Positions 13,446 to 26,329 of a stretch of DNA of 64,000 nt are shown one piece after another. The position numbers were made by a program, and so were the translations under genes. The DNA is from Bryum argenteum (lineage: Eukaryota; Streptophyta; Bryopsida; Bryales; Bryaceae). The stretch is taken from assembly GCA_037043015.1 (NCBI GenBank), contig CM073322.1, positions 17,743,601 to 17,807,600 on the forward strand, read 5' to 3'. The notes beneath the pieces are model-generated. The model had not been told where the DNA came from, did not search any database, and saw only the letters and a list, made by a program, of their open reading frames with translations. Position 1 is the stretch's first letter, and each line of letters opens with the position of its first letter.

Positions 13446-14977
13446 TTAACCCCTAAACTACCAAGGCCTCCGATTAGAAGATTTGCGATTATGGGCAGGC
13501 TAAATGAAGATCTTAAAAGTAATATTTTTTCTTAAGATTTTTACTCAATGTTCCCTATACTACAAGGTGTATGTGGGAAAATTTCAAAGATAGAGTTTGA
13601 CTTTGCATTTACAAACTCCAAATTTGCAAATTTTAGTTTTTAGCTTTGGAGCGGGCAGAAAAAAAACTCTTGATTTTTACCTTTATTTTAGATTTTTTTT
13701 TTTTTTGAAATCTTTTCTTGATTGAAATTGTACTTACGTTTCCAAAAGACCCAAGTTGAAACTTTTATCAATCCTACAAGGGCACCCTTCAAAAATTACA
13801 AGAGCTAGATTCAAAGTTTTATGTGATATTACAATTTTTTCTTGCAAAATTTGCCAAAATTTGGGATTTTGGAATTTTTTGAATTTCTTTTGTCTTGAAA
13901 TTCAAAATCTCGAGAAGGTATATACTTGCCATTCATTTTCCCCCTAAACCATATACAAGAATCGTGGTGCATATTATACCAAATCCTTGATTTCTACCTT
14001 TTTCTAGTAAATCAATTGCATGAAGGTTCAAAAAGAAAAATGAATGTCTAAAATTTTGCATGGGCATGCTCAACTTAGTTATATACATGGAAAAAAATAT
14101 AAGCTAGATGTTAACCCTTAATTGTCACCGGTGACCAAACTGGTCACCAAGGTCATTATTTTTGCTTTTGCGGTTCGATAGAGTGGTAGGGTGCAAATCT
14201 TGTCCAAAGGCACCCCTATTCTTTTGTTTTTCCGAATCCAATGCTCCTTCCCGATCGCCTTCTTGAGGTTTGTGTGATCCGCACGAAATTGTAGGGGCCA
14301 CGTGATTCCATGGTCAATGCTCTTTGACTTGGCATTTCTTTTTATTTTTTGACGATTTTTTTTCAAAATAATAAAAAATCTTGATCTTTATCCCTATACC
14401 ATGCTCTATGATGCCAATTTTCAGAAAAATGATCCAAGGGGGGAAAAACCAAAAAAGCAGTATGATATTTCTCACTCATGATCAGCAACCAAAACATTTT
14501 TTTCTCAACGGTTCCATTTTTTGAGATTTTACCCGATGTGATCGATCTTTTTTGCATTGGTCACATCACCAAGTTACCTTGATAACCACCTTTTTTGATT
14601 CTCAAAATTGTTTGACCTTCAGTGCAGAAATAAGGCCAGAAGACAATGAGGTTGCATTTCTCTCCAATTTGTGGAAAACAAGGATGTCAATTAAGGGTTA
14701 AAGTGATAAGCATCACGTTTTCCTTCGCACAAAGAGGACTATGTTTGCTAAAAAAAAGATTGCATCAACTTTGAATGTTATGATTTTACAAATGGTAAAG
14801 ATCCAACTGTTGAAATTTCAGCCACTTCCTCTAATGGTAGTTCTGTTTAGGATCGTACGGATGAAAGTTTCAAAAAAGTGTAAAAAATATTCTCATACTC
14901 CAAAGTTTACAAGATGGTATGAAATTGCAATTTTGGAGTTTGGAGCTCACAAAACACCATGGGAGTTTAGGGGTTAA
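13446..14977. mobile_element. TTAA-flanked element, family 2, interrupted by a family 1 MITE
   Basis: It begins TTAACCCCTAAACTACCA and ends GGAGTTTAGGGGTTAA, giving inverted ends inside TTAA. Its right half ('ccaactgttgaaa', 'gatcgtacgg') resembles the small relatives at 25681-25933 and 38921-39189. The family 1 MITE at 14111-14701 is nested within it. Without that insert the element is about 940 bp. No transposase frame is visible. Confidence 0.72.
14111..14701. mobile_element. TTAA-flanked MITE, family 1, inverted copy nested in family 2
   Basis: This is the reverse complement of the element at 6954-7547, with the same terminal inverted repeats and TTAA on both sides. It sits inside the family 2 element 13446-14977, so family 1 was active after that insertion. 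Confidence 0.8.
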
Positions 14978-15231
14978 AACTACTCACCTTTTGCTATAAA
15001 TTGGGGAATTTTTGTCATTCCTTAATCGGCTCGTTCGTAGCTACTAACTCAACAATATACTTGGAAGTTGGTGGAATCTACAATTTAAGGTTTTTGTCGA
15101 TGTTTAGAATTTACTTTGTTCTATAATCTCTAATGTTCGAGCATGTTTTAGCAAATAAACCCTATTTTTGATGAAGTGTCATATATGAAAAGAAAGGCAA
15201 GTTATTAAAATCTTAGGCGTACAATCTTGTA

Positions 15232-15531
15232 GATAGATAGATAGAAACTCCGGTCCCTTTCTAAGGGGCCGGCGTGAATGAAGTGTCCGTTCGTAATGCT
15301 AATATCCCGATGGCCACCGAACAAGGGGAAATTGGAACAATACTACTTCCCCTTCTCGAGGGTGGACACTATAACTACACTAGTTTCTAGCCTAGTTACT
15401 AGTGCCTTGAAGATACTTGACATAGTATCCCCCAAAGGGCTTTGAGGTACTCATACAACAAGGTCCAAAGACCCCCCACAATAGTTGGGTGGACTATAGT
15501 GGTGAGCACCACGCCGGCATGGGGAAAAGAA
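15232..15531 (-). mobile_element. 5'-truncated tRNA-derived SINE with 12-bp target duplication
   Basis: Flanked by the direct repeat TACAATCTTGTA (15220-15231 and 15532-15543). Read on the minus strand it ends in a (TATC)n tail, seen on plus as 'agatagatagatag' at the left edge. The body is shared with 37278-37513. The portion nearest the 5' end matches the longer copy at about 41235-41450, which carries the tRNA-like head. Truncation at the 5' end is normal for target-primed insertion. Confidence 0.8.
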
Positions 15532-15543
15532 TACAATCTTGTA

Positions 15544-17640
15544 ATATACATATTGAGGCATAATGACTCAAAATTTGATAACATTTTAAAACTATCAAAC
15601 ATTTCAATATAAATAAATTATGAAACATCATTGCAATGGTAAAGCATGCCCCATGTTTCAAAGCCCAAAAACAAGAGCTACCGTCACTTAAATGGATGCC
15701 ATTAATTCATACTTTCGTGAATGAGTTTGCGGTTTTTCGGACACAAACTAGAGTAGATTTGGATGGAAATCAAGTGTTTTCATTCAAAAGCGGACTCCAA
15801 ATGAAAACATTATGACTCTTCAAAGTTGTTCCGTGTCGATTGAAATGCCATTTTCTACATCCAACGCTTTTACGGTTAAATAATTATAAAAGGTAATCTA
15901 ATAATGAGGAAAAATAAACAGACCTACAATACAATTCCTTGTGCTGAAATTCATTTGTCACTTTACACAAAAACTTACAAAAAAGAACTACACCCACTTC
16001 TCATATGCAATGACCTTGGTCATTGTGTACCTATCTTACTTTGATTCTCGTTCTACACTTGATATGAGAAATCAATCTCATCGTCTTTTTATAAGACACT
16101 GTGATTTATTGTGTAAAATTTGGTTTGTAGAACACTAGAAAAGTTTTGATAACAACAAGACACACACTTCAAAAAAAATAAAAATGCAAAAAGTCTCTGC
16201 ATAAAAAACAAAGATAGTCATTGAGTGCAAATCATCTTACGATTACGTTATGTCCATCTCTAACTAACACAAGAATCTACTTTTGAAGAAAAAAAGTGCA
16301 TGAAAAGTGACCAAGATGTGCAATGTTAGGAAAAACAACTAGGTGCAATGATTCTAATCCTCCTCGTTCTCATATGAGATGACTTAGCGTGACATAAAAT
16401 GGTCTTTAACAATGTCGTTGTCACATTGAGTGTCAATCCAATTGCTTGTAACATAATGAAATGTGACAGAAGTAGGTGATAGTACAACCAATGGACTTGG
16501 ACTTGGACTTAATCCTCCACTTGGTGTACAATTGCCTTCATGCATGAGTTGTGGTATGATTCCTCTATTCCACAATTTGATGTTTCATTGTTGAGTGTTT
16601 TCCCTTTCGCACTCACATCACCCAAAAATTACTTTCTTTAGTACATCCTTATAGACTCTCAATTGAAAAACTCAAAAGAAATCATTTGATTTATGCACAG
16701 TGCTCTTCTAGTACCCAATTGTATTTTCACTTTTTTAAGAGGCCTTCTTTTAGGTAGATTCTTGAAGAAGCATTTTCTGACTACAGATTGGATTATATCT
16801 TGTATCTTAGACACACAGTTGGATTTTTGGTAAGGATTACTTTCTATTATAAAAACCTCACTCTAAGTTCGTTTGCATAAACTATATATCTATTAATAGT
16901 AGCTTTACAATTATTTGTGAATGAGAATGAAGAGCACATATTTTAAATGTAAGAAGATAGCTCGATCACCGTTATCCCTTAGACGCCTAAGTTAGCACGA
17001 GGGGCTTTTTCAACATAAGGAGCTCTCAATGAACTTAGCTTCTCACTTACGTTTTGATGTCAAACTGATCACTTTCTTATGATGCATCCGAAAAGTGAGA
17101 TTATACAATCCAAATCACAATTTGTACGAGTCTAGAAGATGCTATGATCCTAGTTTGGGCTGCCCCTATCGAACTCCATGGGCATTCTAAGTTTAAGAGT
17201 TAAATACGATACTTATGACATGTTTTCGATTTTGCGCAAAAAGAATAGGGAGGCACAGAAGCATGAAGTGGAGGTTCACCTCGAAGGTACAGGAAGATTC
17301 AGCGTTATGTTTAGTTATAAAATATTCCTAGAATTATATTCGATGCACTGAATCAATTCATTTCACATTTTCAAGAAATTGCGATGTTCCATATAGAAAT
17401 GGCATCCATATTTTGTTCTCAATCAAATTTTGGTATGGTCAAACAAATTGTGTCTAAGACCTAAGAATTCTTCAACGATGTGAATTTGAGGAAGTAATTT
17501 TGTTGTAATCAAGAATATCATATTCCTCAAGTTTCAAATCGAGCGCTACAAATTATAATTAAATATATATTTAGTTATATGTAGAATATTATGTCCTAAA
17601 ATCTCGACATCATATTCTACATTTTACTCTTCAGATGTTG
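15544..17640. other. No gene recognised
   Basis: An AT-rich stretch with short, unrelated frames and no recognisable protein motif, RNA gene or long repeat. It lies in the roughly 9.3 kb of copy A that is absent from copy B, where block Y adjoins block Z directly at about 36758. Confidence 0.5.
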
Positions 17641-18130
17641 TATAGAGACACTAGCAAGGTCCCCGTTGTCCCGATGGGGCAGCTCTTTATTTAGTTTTTT
17701 TCAAAATTATCCCATGTCCATTGTTCTCGATTCCCCGTGCTCTTCAAAAATTATAACATGTCTCCCATGCCCATCCTCCGTTCCCTCGTTCCTAATTTCC
17801 CCTCTTCTCTTCCCTCGTTCACAATTCTCCATCCTCTGGTTCTTCGTCCCTCAACTCTCGTTCTCGGTTCCCCCTCCTCCAACTCCTCTTTCTAGTTCTT
17901 ATCCCCCAACTCCCATTCCCGGTTCCCTGTCCTTTGTTAGCGATATTCGATTCTTCAACTCCCCATTCACAATTCTCATCCTTTGTTCCTAGTTCCCCAT
18001 CCCATGTTCCCTTATTCCCATGTTCACTTGTTTGTAGTTTCCATTGTCATGTTCCTTATTCCTTGTCGAGATCTTTGTCTTCTTCTTATATTATCTAAAT
18101 CTAATCAATCCTTAACAACCAATCTTTAAG
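17640..18130 (-). repeat. Purine-rich repeat family, copy 2 (minus orientation)
   Basis: The plus strand is C/T-rich ('ttccccatcccatgttccc') and starts with 'cagctctttatttag', the reverse complement of the end motif of copies 1, 3 and 4. The remaining sequence to 18830 shares 'atacatgactaaatgataatgacc' with 33890-33920. Confidence 0.68.
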
Positions 18131-18826
18131 TCAAGGATTTGGGTTTAAATACCCCATTTTGACAAGATTTTTACAGATGAGGGAATCCGGATCTTGCAAA
18201 TTGTATTCAACTTGAACACAGAAATAGGGCTATTCTATGGGATGTGAGAAGGTGAACACCGCTTTAAGCACTTCAATAGCCCTATTAGAGCCTCAGAAAT
18301 GAGAGCTTAAAGTTGAGGGCTCAGCACATGTGTGCATGCCTTTTTATAAGACTAATCAACACCAAAATTTGATTTCAGTGTAGAATAGTCATTTGTAAAT
18401 GTATGAGTGTAACATAAGAATGATGCAACATGACCACTATTGTAAAAAGTCATGACCATGAGTGCTTTAAAAACACATTCTATGAAAAACATGACCATGT
18501 TGTATTTTGAGTAACTTCAAGGCATACACTACCTTCCAGTAGGTAGATCTGAAAAACTTTAACTCAATTGAAAGTCTGTAAGCAGTTACCATCTTCCTAA
18601 CTACCCTATTTGGTTTCTCACAGCCTTGTCCTCATACTTGAAATACCAGATCTATTTGGTCTGAGATTGTTCGTCATACTTCGATTCTTTGACTCAAATA
18701 TTGATTGTTAATAACAATCAAATATCACCTACAAGAACTCTTCAAACTCTATAAAAATATTCATGCCCTGTATACATGACTAAATGATAATGACCATGGC
18801 CATGAACATGTATGTATGGCCCAAAG

Positions 18827-18830
<4 letters not shown>

Positions 18831-18884
<54 letters not shown>
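18831..18884. repeat. (TA)n microsatellite, about 27 units
   Basis: An uninterrupted TA dinucleotide run. It follows 'ccatggccatgaacatgtatg' and lies between purine-repeat copies 2 and 3. Confidence 0.97.
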
Positions 18885-18888
<4 letters not shown>

Positions 18889-18999
18889 GAACACGATTAT
18901 CTCGCTAGCGATCCTTTGCAGGTTGCCCGACCTGATGCAGCCGGTTTTCTCTGTTTGCCCTTGGTGATCCTTCCCGGTAGTAGGGTGGCTTGCCCATGA

Positions 19000-19590
19000 G
19001 AGTATACACGGTATGAAGAGTTTTAAAGAATTTGAAGGATTTCTGTAGGTGGTACTTGATTGTTATTAATAATTTATTAAATCTCATTAACATAACAAGA
19101 GTCGAAGGGACAAGGAATGTGGAACATGTAAAATGGAGCAAAGTAAGGAGTAAAGAGGAGATCAAGGGAACATGGAACAAGAACTGGGAATTGGGCACGG
19201 AGAATGGGAACAAAAACAAATAATGAGAACCATGAATGTATGATAGGAACTCGGAACAAATTATGGAAATCGGGAACAAATGATGAAACCAAGAAGGGAA
19301 ATTGGGGGATGGCCGGATGGGGGAGCCGTAATCGGGAACAAAGGATGGAAACCGCGAATGGGAAATTAGAGGTTGGGAGTGATTAGTAAAGAAAAAGAGA
19401 ATGAGAAACCAGAATAGAACAGAGGACAGCTCGGAAATAGGGATCCATGGAATGAAGGATATCCTAAAATTCTTATAAAGCAAGGAGATACAATCAACGA
19501 GAGAATCAAGGATAGGGGTCAGTTCTTGAGGAGCACCAAATAAAAAGCTCATCCATCGGGATGAGGGGGAGAAATTAATCAAAGACATGC
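19000..19590 (+). repeat. Purine-rich repeat family, copy 3
   Basis: It begins near 'acacggtatgaagagtttta' and continues as a G/A-rich tract with repeated 'gggaacaaatgatg'-like units. It ends 'gagcaccaaataaaaagctc' near 19530. The overlapping 227-codon minus-strand frame (18905-19588) is Ser/Phe/Pro-rich, follows the skew, and is not called as a gene. Confidence 0.7.
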
Positions 19591-19609
19591 ATGGTCATGG
19601 CCATTATTA

Positions 19610-20150
19610 GTTGGTCATGTATACACGACATGAAGAGTAACTGTTCTAAAGATTTTGAAGAGTTCTCTAAATGGTATGTGGTTGTTATTAAGAGTTTATT
19701 AGATCCCAATAATAAAAATACAAGGAGTTAAAGAGACAAGGAATATGGAACATAAAAATGGGAGCAAAGAAAGAGTCACTTGAGGGGAGATCAAGGGAAC
19801 ATCCGAGGGGAACCAGGAATCGAGATTAAAGGATAAGAATTACGAAAGGAGGATGAGAACTACTAACAAATAATGAGAACCAAGAACGAATGATGGGAAC
19901 TACATACAAATGATGGAAACTAGGAACAAATGACGGAAACCAAAAAGGAAAGTTGTTGAAATACAAAGAAATGATGAGAACGGGGAACGGGCCAAAGCAT
20001 GGGTAACCCAGAAAAAGGGAACGTAGGACATGCTATAAATCTTACAAAGTAGGAAGACCATTTACGAGGGAACCGAGGATAGGGTGTAGTTTTTGAAGAG
20101 CACCAAATAAAGTGCTTACCCATGGGACGAGGGGAGCTTACTCACCAATT
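19610..20150 (+). repeat. Purine-rich repeat family, copy 4
   Basis: A direct tandem neighbour of copy 3. It starts 'acacgacatgaagagtaact', has the same 'aacaaatgatggaaac' units, and ends 'gagcaccaaataaagtgctt' near 20100. Confidence 0.72.
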
Positions 20151-20189
20151 AATTGATACTATTTTTATTTTATTTTTTTTCCAAAGGAC

Positions 20190-20435
20190 ATCGGTATATA
20201 GAAGTCCTAACCTATATCCTTCGAACTAGGACATCAAAAAGGGCCGATCAATTTTTTTTTTAAAACACGTAAAAAACTAAAAATTTAAACTCAGGTATAA
20301 AAAGAAATACGTAGTTGGAGGATTCTCACTAGGGTATAATTATTTTTTATACCTAGGTTTGGATTTTTTTCATGTTTTCATAAATTTTGATCTTACCTTT
20401 TTGATGTCCGTGTCCGGAGGACACGGGTTAGGACT

Positions 20436-20438
<3 letters not shown>
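20190..20438. mobile_element. Short inverted-repeat element next to (TA)n
   Basis: Left end AAGTCCTAACC with downstream 'ggacatcaaaaagg'; right end 'cctttttgatgtcc' and GGTTAGGACTT. The arms pair over about 40 bp with a diverged centre. A single related end (CAAGTCCTTATCTATGTCC) lies at 33184. It is flanked by TA-rich sequence on both sides, so target duplication cannot be read. Confidence 0.6.

Positions 20439-20516
<78 letters not shown>
20438..20516. repeat. (TA)n microsatellite, about 39 units
   Basis: A pure TA run abutting the right inverted end of the preceding element. The 69-codon frame through it is a Tyr-Ile artefact. Confidence 0.97.
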
Positions 20517-20518
<2 letters not shown>

Positions 20519-20779
20519 TAGCCATGAATCAACTTGCAACAAAAAAGTTGAAATCCAATTCTACATGAAGGAGTCTGCTTTTGACGAAATCACGCGGATT
20601 GGTCTTGAATCAAGTCTAGCTTGTGTGGTAAAAAATACAAAACTCATTAAAGAAAATTTGAATCTAACTAAAGACGGGCATTTTAGTAGAAACATTTTTT
20701 GTTCATGGGCATTCAAACATGGGGGCATTTGTTACCATTGCAAGCCACTTGTATAGACTTCATTTTGATTTAATCATGA

Positions 20780-21660
20780 AAATTCTTTCCTACAGTCGTG
20801 AGAATTGTCATGGTTAATTTACGTAAAAAGTGGTGCTCACGGTGGGGCGATGATATGTGACAAATACAATAGTGGACACGGTGGTCGGGGGAGTGATAAT
20901 TATGTGATAACATCATAGAATACGGCATCCGCCACGGTGGTTGGGGGGGTAAAACCATCATAGAATATGACAGTCACCACGGTGGTCGGGCCCTGATAAA
21001 ATACAACTTTTAGAGGTCATTTTCTAGAGATCAAAGGGATGTTTGAGAGATGATATTGAATGTAGATATCAAATATTTGGAAGTAGAGGATGCGAGGATA
21101 TCTTCAACCTAGTATATTGTTAGGCACATGACATCCTTGCCCAACACTCGTAAAAACTTCTTTCAAACTCATGATTGATTATTACTAATGGGGATTGTTC
21201 GATGCAACCAAATGGGTATGTACACGACTTTGACCACCAAGGCATATTACCACATATGATGGTATGGCTATCACGACGTTCGTGTTACACTATACAATAT
21301 GATATATAATAATGATGGTGGCCATGGTGCTCGGGTAGGTGAATAGTGGTGTCAGAGTCGGGGTGGTAAAAGGTGGTGGTCATGGTCGGGGTGGTAAAAG
21401 GTAGTGGTCACGGTTGGGGTGGTAAAAGGTGATGTTCACGGTCGGGGCCATGATGTGTGATGTCATAACATGATAGAAAAAAGTGGTGGTCATGGTGGTC
21501 TGGGCGGTAATATGCGAAAACATCGTAGAAAGCGGCTGTCGTCGTCGGGGCGGTGATACGACTTTTAGAAGTCGTTTATTATAGATAGGAGGGATGTCTA
21601 AGGGATGACAATCCATTGATCGGGCATGTCCTGAGGACATGAGTGCATCCTAGTACATCA
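20780..21660. repeat. Block Z-like minisatellite (Z')
   Basis: Degenerate units built on 'ggtggtcatggtcggggcggtaa' alternate with 'gataacatcatagaatacgg'. They recur at 23450-23790 and 37900-38390. The leader ('tagtatattgttaggcacatgacatccttg') occurs inside this copy at about 21108 and before the other two arrays. Short frames through the array are not conserved. Confidence 0.7.
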
Positions 21661-22630
21661 ACAACTGGTGCCTTCTTTTCTTATAGCGTTCCGATAGCCA
21701 TACAACTGATACAAGATCCGGTAAATAACGGGTCCTACATCGAGTCAACATAGAACACATGAAAATTGATGGCAATGGCCAACTGATCTGCCAATGGCCC
21801 ACTCAGATTTTTCTTTCACGCCGGAACATGAAAGCAACTTACCATTGATTAATGCATTACATGTTATATTAAATGGCAAGATACTCGACAGAACATAAAA
21901 ACCATTGATGTTTTGTTTTTTATTTTTTATTAGTTTAAAGGCTCGTGAACGTCTGTAGAGGTCTATGATTTCACAATTCCTTTTTAGGAGGAAGAGATTG
22001 ATAATTAAAGGTAATGAAGAAGGGATTTTCCTAGAAGGTATTGATAATTACATAAGTAACAAAAAGTGATAGTATAGGAAAGAATTTTCGTAGGTCAAGC
22101 TTCTATCTTGATGTTATGTTATCCTTACTCACGTGAAGGGACATGTTTTATTGTTTTACTTCCGCGTAGACATTATTGTGATTTAGATTCTCATAAGTAC
22201 AAACTCAAGACCAAACTCTCACACCCCAAGTGGCTCATTTCAATTTTCTAATTTGTAGGCATTATGTTCGATGCTTTAAGTGTCCCTTTGACCGACAAGA
22301 GGCCTTGCGTTGCTAGTAGCATGCCTCATAAATGTATCTTTTGAGTTCATTAACCACCCCATAATAGATCTAACTCTTGAGAATCCAAATCGTTAGTATC
22401 AGCACTTAGTTAGCATAATGACTATTTACATGAAGAAGGTATGAAGAGGTTGCGCCACCTATTGAAACGCATTAACAACTCTTCATGCAATTCTGAGTAA
22501 AATCAAGTCACCAAAGAGAGATAGAGAGCCAAAGGGCCAAAGCTTTGAATGGCATGAGACTTGATACAATGTCAGTGCCATTGTTTCATTGTTTCAGACA
22601 CAACAGCTTTCCAAACTCCATGGTACCTGC
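21660..22630. other. No gene recognised
   Basis: AT-rich spacer. The first 250 bp ('gatccggtaaataacgggtcc', 'ttctttcacgccggaa') match 38510-38640 downstream of the copy B array. Beyond that I see no coding or structured feature. Confidence 0.5.
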
Positions 22631-22631
22631 C

Positions 22632-24000
22632 ATTGAGTGAACACAAAATGTACAATCATGCTAGAATTGAAAAAGAAATCTTGTTTGCTCCTCGTTGACC
22701 CAACCTACATTGGTCCGAATGCCATACCATCAGTCAAGACAGAAACATATAATCTTACCGCTAAAAGATGATTGTATCATCAATTTTGAATCAAATCAAA
22801 GTGCGCTATCGATAAAATGGCACTTACTTTATGCTATGTAACGTTTTACCAAATGCCAATCATGGACTTCCGGTGCAGAATTCCAAGTCCTTTTCTGTGG
22901 AATTGAGTCATGCATTCTAAATTCCTCCTTTTATTCGGAATATCTTTTTATTATTGCCGTTGAAGATGCTACTGACATACAGAGCCACCCTCTGAATCCA
23001 CCCTTCCTAAAGTGATCAATGTCCTATTCAATCCTGACTTCAAGACAGGCCTTCCTTGGTATCCATGCTTGACTTGTTTGGTCACCATGAATAATGACAT
23101 GCAAGGCAACCTCCAGTGCCATCACCACTACTGATTCGCGAAATTCATATTCATGAACCATTCTGATCTCATTGTTTCATCATAAAAAAAATTAAAAAAT
23201 TAAAAAATCTGAAGTATGTGCAATGAAATCCAAAACTCTTGTTTTGATTATCCTGTGGTTTGGATCTTAGTATTAGAATGATTGGTTGGAGGTAGGAAGA
23301 AGTGTTGGAAGATATTGAAGAAGATAACAAATATTTGTAAGTTGTGGAAGCTAGGGTATCTTCAACCTAGTACATTGCTAGGGACATAACATCCTTGCTC
23401 AACACCGGCGAAAACTTCTTTCAAACGAATGATTATTACTACCGGGATTGTTCAAGGCAGCCGGATGGGTACACCACCCGACCACCGTGGCATATTACGA
23501 CATATGATGGTACGGTGATCACGATGGTGAAGGCCACCACGGTGCTAGGGCCAGTAAAAAGAGGCGGTCACAGCTGGGGTCATGATATGCGATACCATGA
23601 TAGAAAACGATGGTGGCTACGGGTGGTGGGGGCGGTAAAAGGTGGTGGTCACGGTCAAGGTCAAGATACATGATGGAAATTGATGATGGCCTAAGAGGTT
23701 GGGGGCAGAAATATGCGGTAACATCATAGAATACAGCCGCGACCACGGTGGTCGGGGCGGTAATAACATACGACTTTTAGAGGTCGTTTTCTAAAAAATA
23801 AAAATCAACAAACTACATGAAAACCATTCTGTCAAGTTTGTTTTTTTTTTTTTTTTTAAGCTGTAGGAAGACATTTACTTTCACGCCGGAAAATGAAATC
23901 AACTTACAAACTAGCGATTAATACGTTACATGTGACATTTAATTATGGGAAAATAATCAGCTCAAGACATGAAAACCATGCAAGTTTTTCTTTTTAAAGC
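22632..24000. repeat. Segmental-duplication block Z, copy A
   Basis: Matches 36760-38810: 'cattgagtgaacacaaaatg', 'ttgaatcaaatcaaa', 'catacagagccaccctctga', then the G-rich minisatellite (23450-23790). At 23110-23160 it carries the empty site for the SINE inserted in copy B. No gene is supported. Confidence 0.78.
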
Positions 24001-25219
24001 TCGTGAGCGACATGCAACTCTGTAGAGGTGAGACTTCCTTCTGTACACATAATATCTTGCATGCCTACTATGTACCAAGTTGGGAGAAAATTGATAATAA
24101 AAAGTAAATAGAAACACATACATATATATCCAAAAGAGGAGTCAGACAATGTAAGCCATGCTTCATTATTATGCTTCTTGTTGTGGTGAATTGCATTACG
24201 TTGTAGTTCACGCAAGGGGACCCATACCCATCGATCTCATGGTGTGACAGTCGCTTGACTGAACGTTTGATTTTCATGATTTTGGGCAAACAAACAAATG
24301 ATCATACAAATTACTCAAATGCCTTCACCCTTTTTGTAGGTACCTGCACTCCTCTCTACTCTAAATGTGAAAACATTTCCAAAAGATACTACATAATGCG
24401 AAGTGATAGCTTGAAAATTCTTTTTCCAAACGTACAACTACTCCATCCCGAACACAAATCTCGATTCAAAGTACACATGCAACCAAATTCCATAAGTCAA
24501 AAAAGAAAGAGAAACCAAGAAACCCCTCGGAAAGCTTCAAACAATTTGCAGTGGGACACAAAGTGCACGATGCATGAGCAATTAGATGTCTCATCACACC
24601 ATAAAGAAAATGAGATTCCCTATGAAAAAACCCAACTCTTGCTTTGTCGTGTAGTTGAGAAAACACAAGAGAAATGGCAACATCTCCTCAAAGGGAGTAA
24701 TTAGAAAATTGACCAAAAAGCTCATATAACAATGTTGCGGTAGAGCCGGGTCGACTTTTCTCAGAAGAAAAAACTGGGCTTCTTCTAAGGACATTGTCTT
24801 GAGGACCTCACCTGTCCCAGCCCCATTGTTTTCCTCCCTTCTTTTTTAATATTTCAAATTCTTTATTTATTAGACAACTGAGTGTTACAAGCTGATGGTG
24901 ACCAACTGACCATTACTTACAAAGCACACATAGGACGGTTGCCTTGTCCCTCTTTAAGCCCCTACTCCACGTCTTTCCATCCATCTATCCCTTTCACTTG
25001 TTTTCCACTTGCAATCAAGGACAACATAATTATGCACAACTACGTGTTTGCAAACATCTCTTTCGATGTCAGCACTTTTCTTTTTCCTATTGCAATAATA
25101 TCTGCACCACCACACTAATTGTTTCAAGAAAAGGGCAATATTAGTAACAAAAAGGTGGAATCTTCTTAAAGAGAATTGTTATTAAAGAATGGCGCAAATT
25201 TGAGTAATGCAAATGTATA

Positions 25220-25504
25220 GTGTGTGAGCAATTTGTTATGCGATGCTTTTTGAATAGAGGAGTCAACATTTCGGAGGCAATGATGGAGCCGCTTGTGAGC
25301 ACGGTTGTCATATGCGACATTATCGAACATGAGAGAGACATTCGCCTTCGGAGTGAGGCAACCGACATTGTAGAAGCAAATGTTCATGTTTTTAGTATGG
25401 TGGGACATTCACGTCCAACTAAGACTTTACACAGATGTGTCAAACACGATGAAATTGTGGAACCTTTTTCTCAAATTGAAATTTCAACCTTGTTTCAAAT
25501 TTGA
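25220..25504 (+). pseudogene. Conserved frame in block X, copy B (unrecognised)
   Basis: A 94-codon frame whose middle (IRLRSEATDIVEANVHVFS) is clearly related to the longer frame at 47007-47456 in copy C (IRLRREATDIEGAIVHVFS). Most differences keep the reading frame. In copy A (about 1000-1090) only remnants are left. I recognise no family. It may be a decayed small gene carried by the duplicated unit or a piece of an old transposon. Confidence 0.35.
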
Positions 25505-25680
25505 TATGTCAAACACCTTCTTCCCAAATTGAAATTTCACACTGAAATGGCAATGACGAGGAATATGTATCTTGAATGCTTTAAAATGACAACCTCGTTA
25601 ACTTCCCAAAGGATGGCCGTTTTGTGGGTAAAGAGAGGGCAATCATGCTCCAAATTCACAAATTTATCAATAGCACAAGA

Positions 25681-25933
25681 TTAACCCCTAAAGGTCCAGG
25701 AAAGCGAAAACTGCTTTTTGGAGTCCAAAAGTCAGCCAACTTTGACCATTATAATCCCACAAATGAAGAAGAATCGACGGTTCAATTTTGGCAAGACGGT
25801 GAGTGGAAGGTTAAGTTAATTTCAAGATCCTACGGTTGGATCTTCCAAATAATTCTTAGATTGAGAGTTTTTAGGCCTGAAGTAAGGGAATGTCCATTTT
25901 TACAATTTTGCATCAAGAACCTTTAGGGGTTAA
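25681..25933. mobile_element. TTAA-flanked MITE, family 2, short copy
   Basis: Starts TTAACCCCTAAAGGTCCAGG and ends ACCTTTAGGGGTTAA. The empty site is seen in copy C (about 47630: 'gattaattgcttaatag') and copy A (about 1229: 'gattgattgcttagtag'). Insertion at TTAA with duplication of TTAA is therefore shown directly. It is 253 bp and non-coding. Confidence 0.88.
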
Positions 25934-26329
25934 TTGCCTAGTAGAAAGCATGATGCACAAAGAGAGAATAAGATCGTTGTATGAGTGTAGTGGGGGACCG
26001 AGATGCTGACCAAAAGCTCTTTCATATGGAGATTGATGGAGCCTTCAGTGAATATATAATGAATCGTTCCAAACGGACCGAGGCTAGAGAAACTACGATG
26101 GGAGAGTGTTGGGTAGCCAACACTATTGTGATGCTAAGTTCCCGTGCGCATGCATACCCTCAGCCAATGTGCTAGTTCAGTGAGGACCATTGCAATCGTG
26201 TTGTAGGCTACATGATATGGTGTGTAGATGATATGATATGGTGTGTACCCAATTATTTTCTCATTCAATTGACTTGGATATTAACAATCCACAACTTATT
26301 GTAGGCAGTGTCACTCTCCTTGAACAATA

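Noticed and set aside
18905..19588. 227-codon minus-strand ORF
   Set aside because: Ser/Pro/Phe/Leu-rich reading of a purine-skewed repeat; sister copies of the repeat do not keep the frame.
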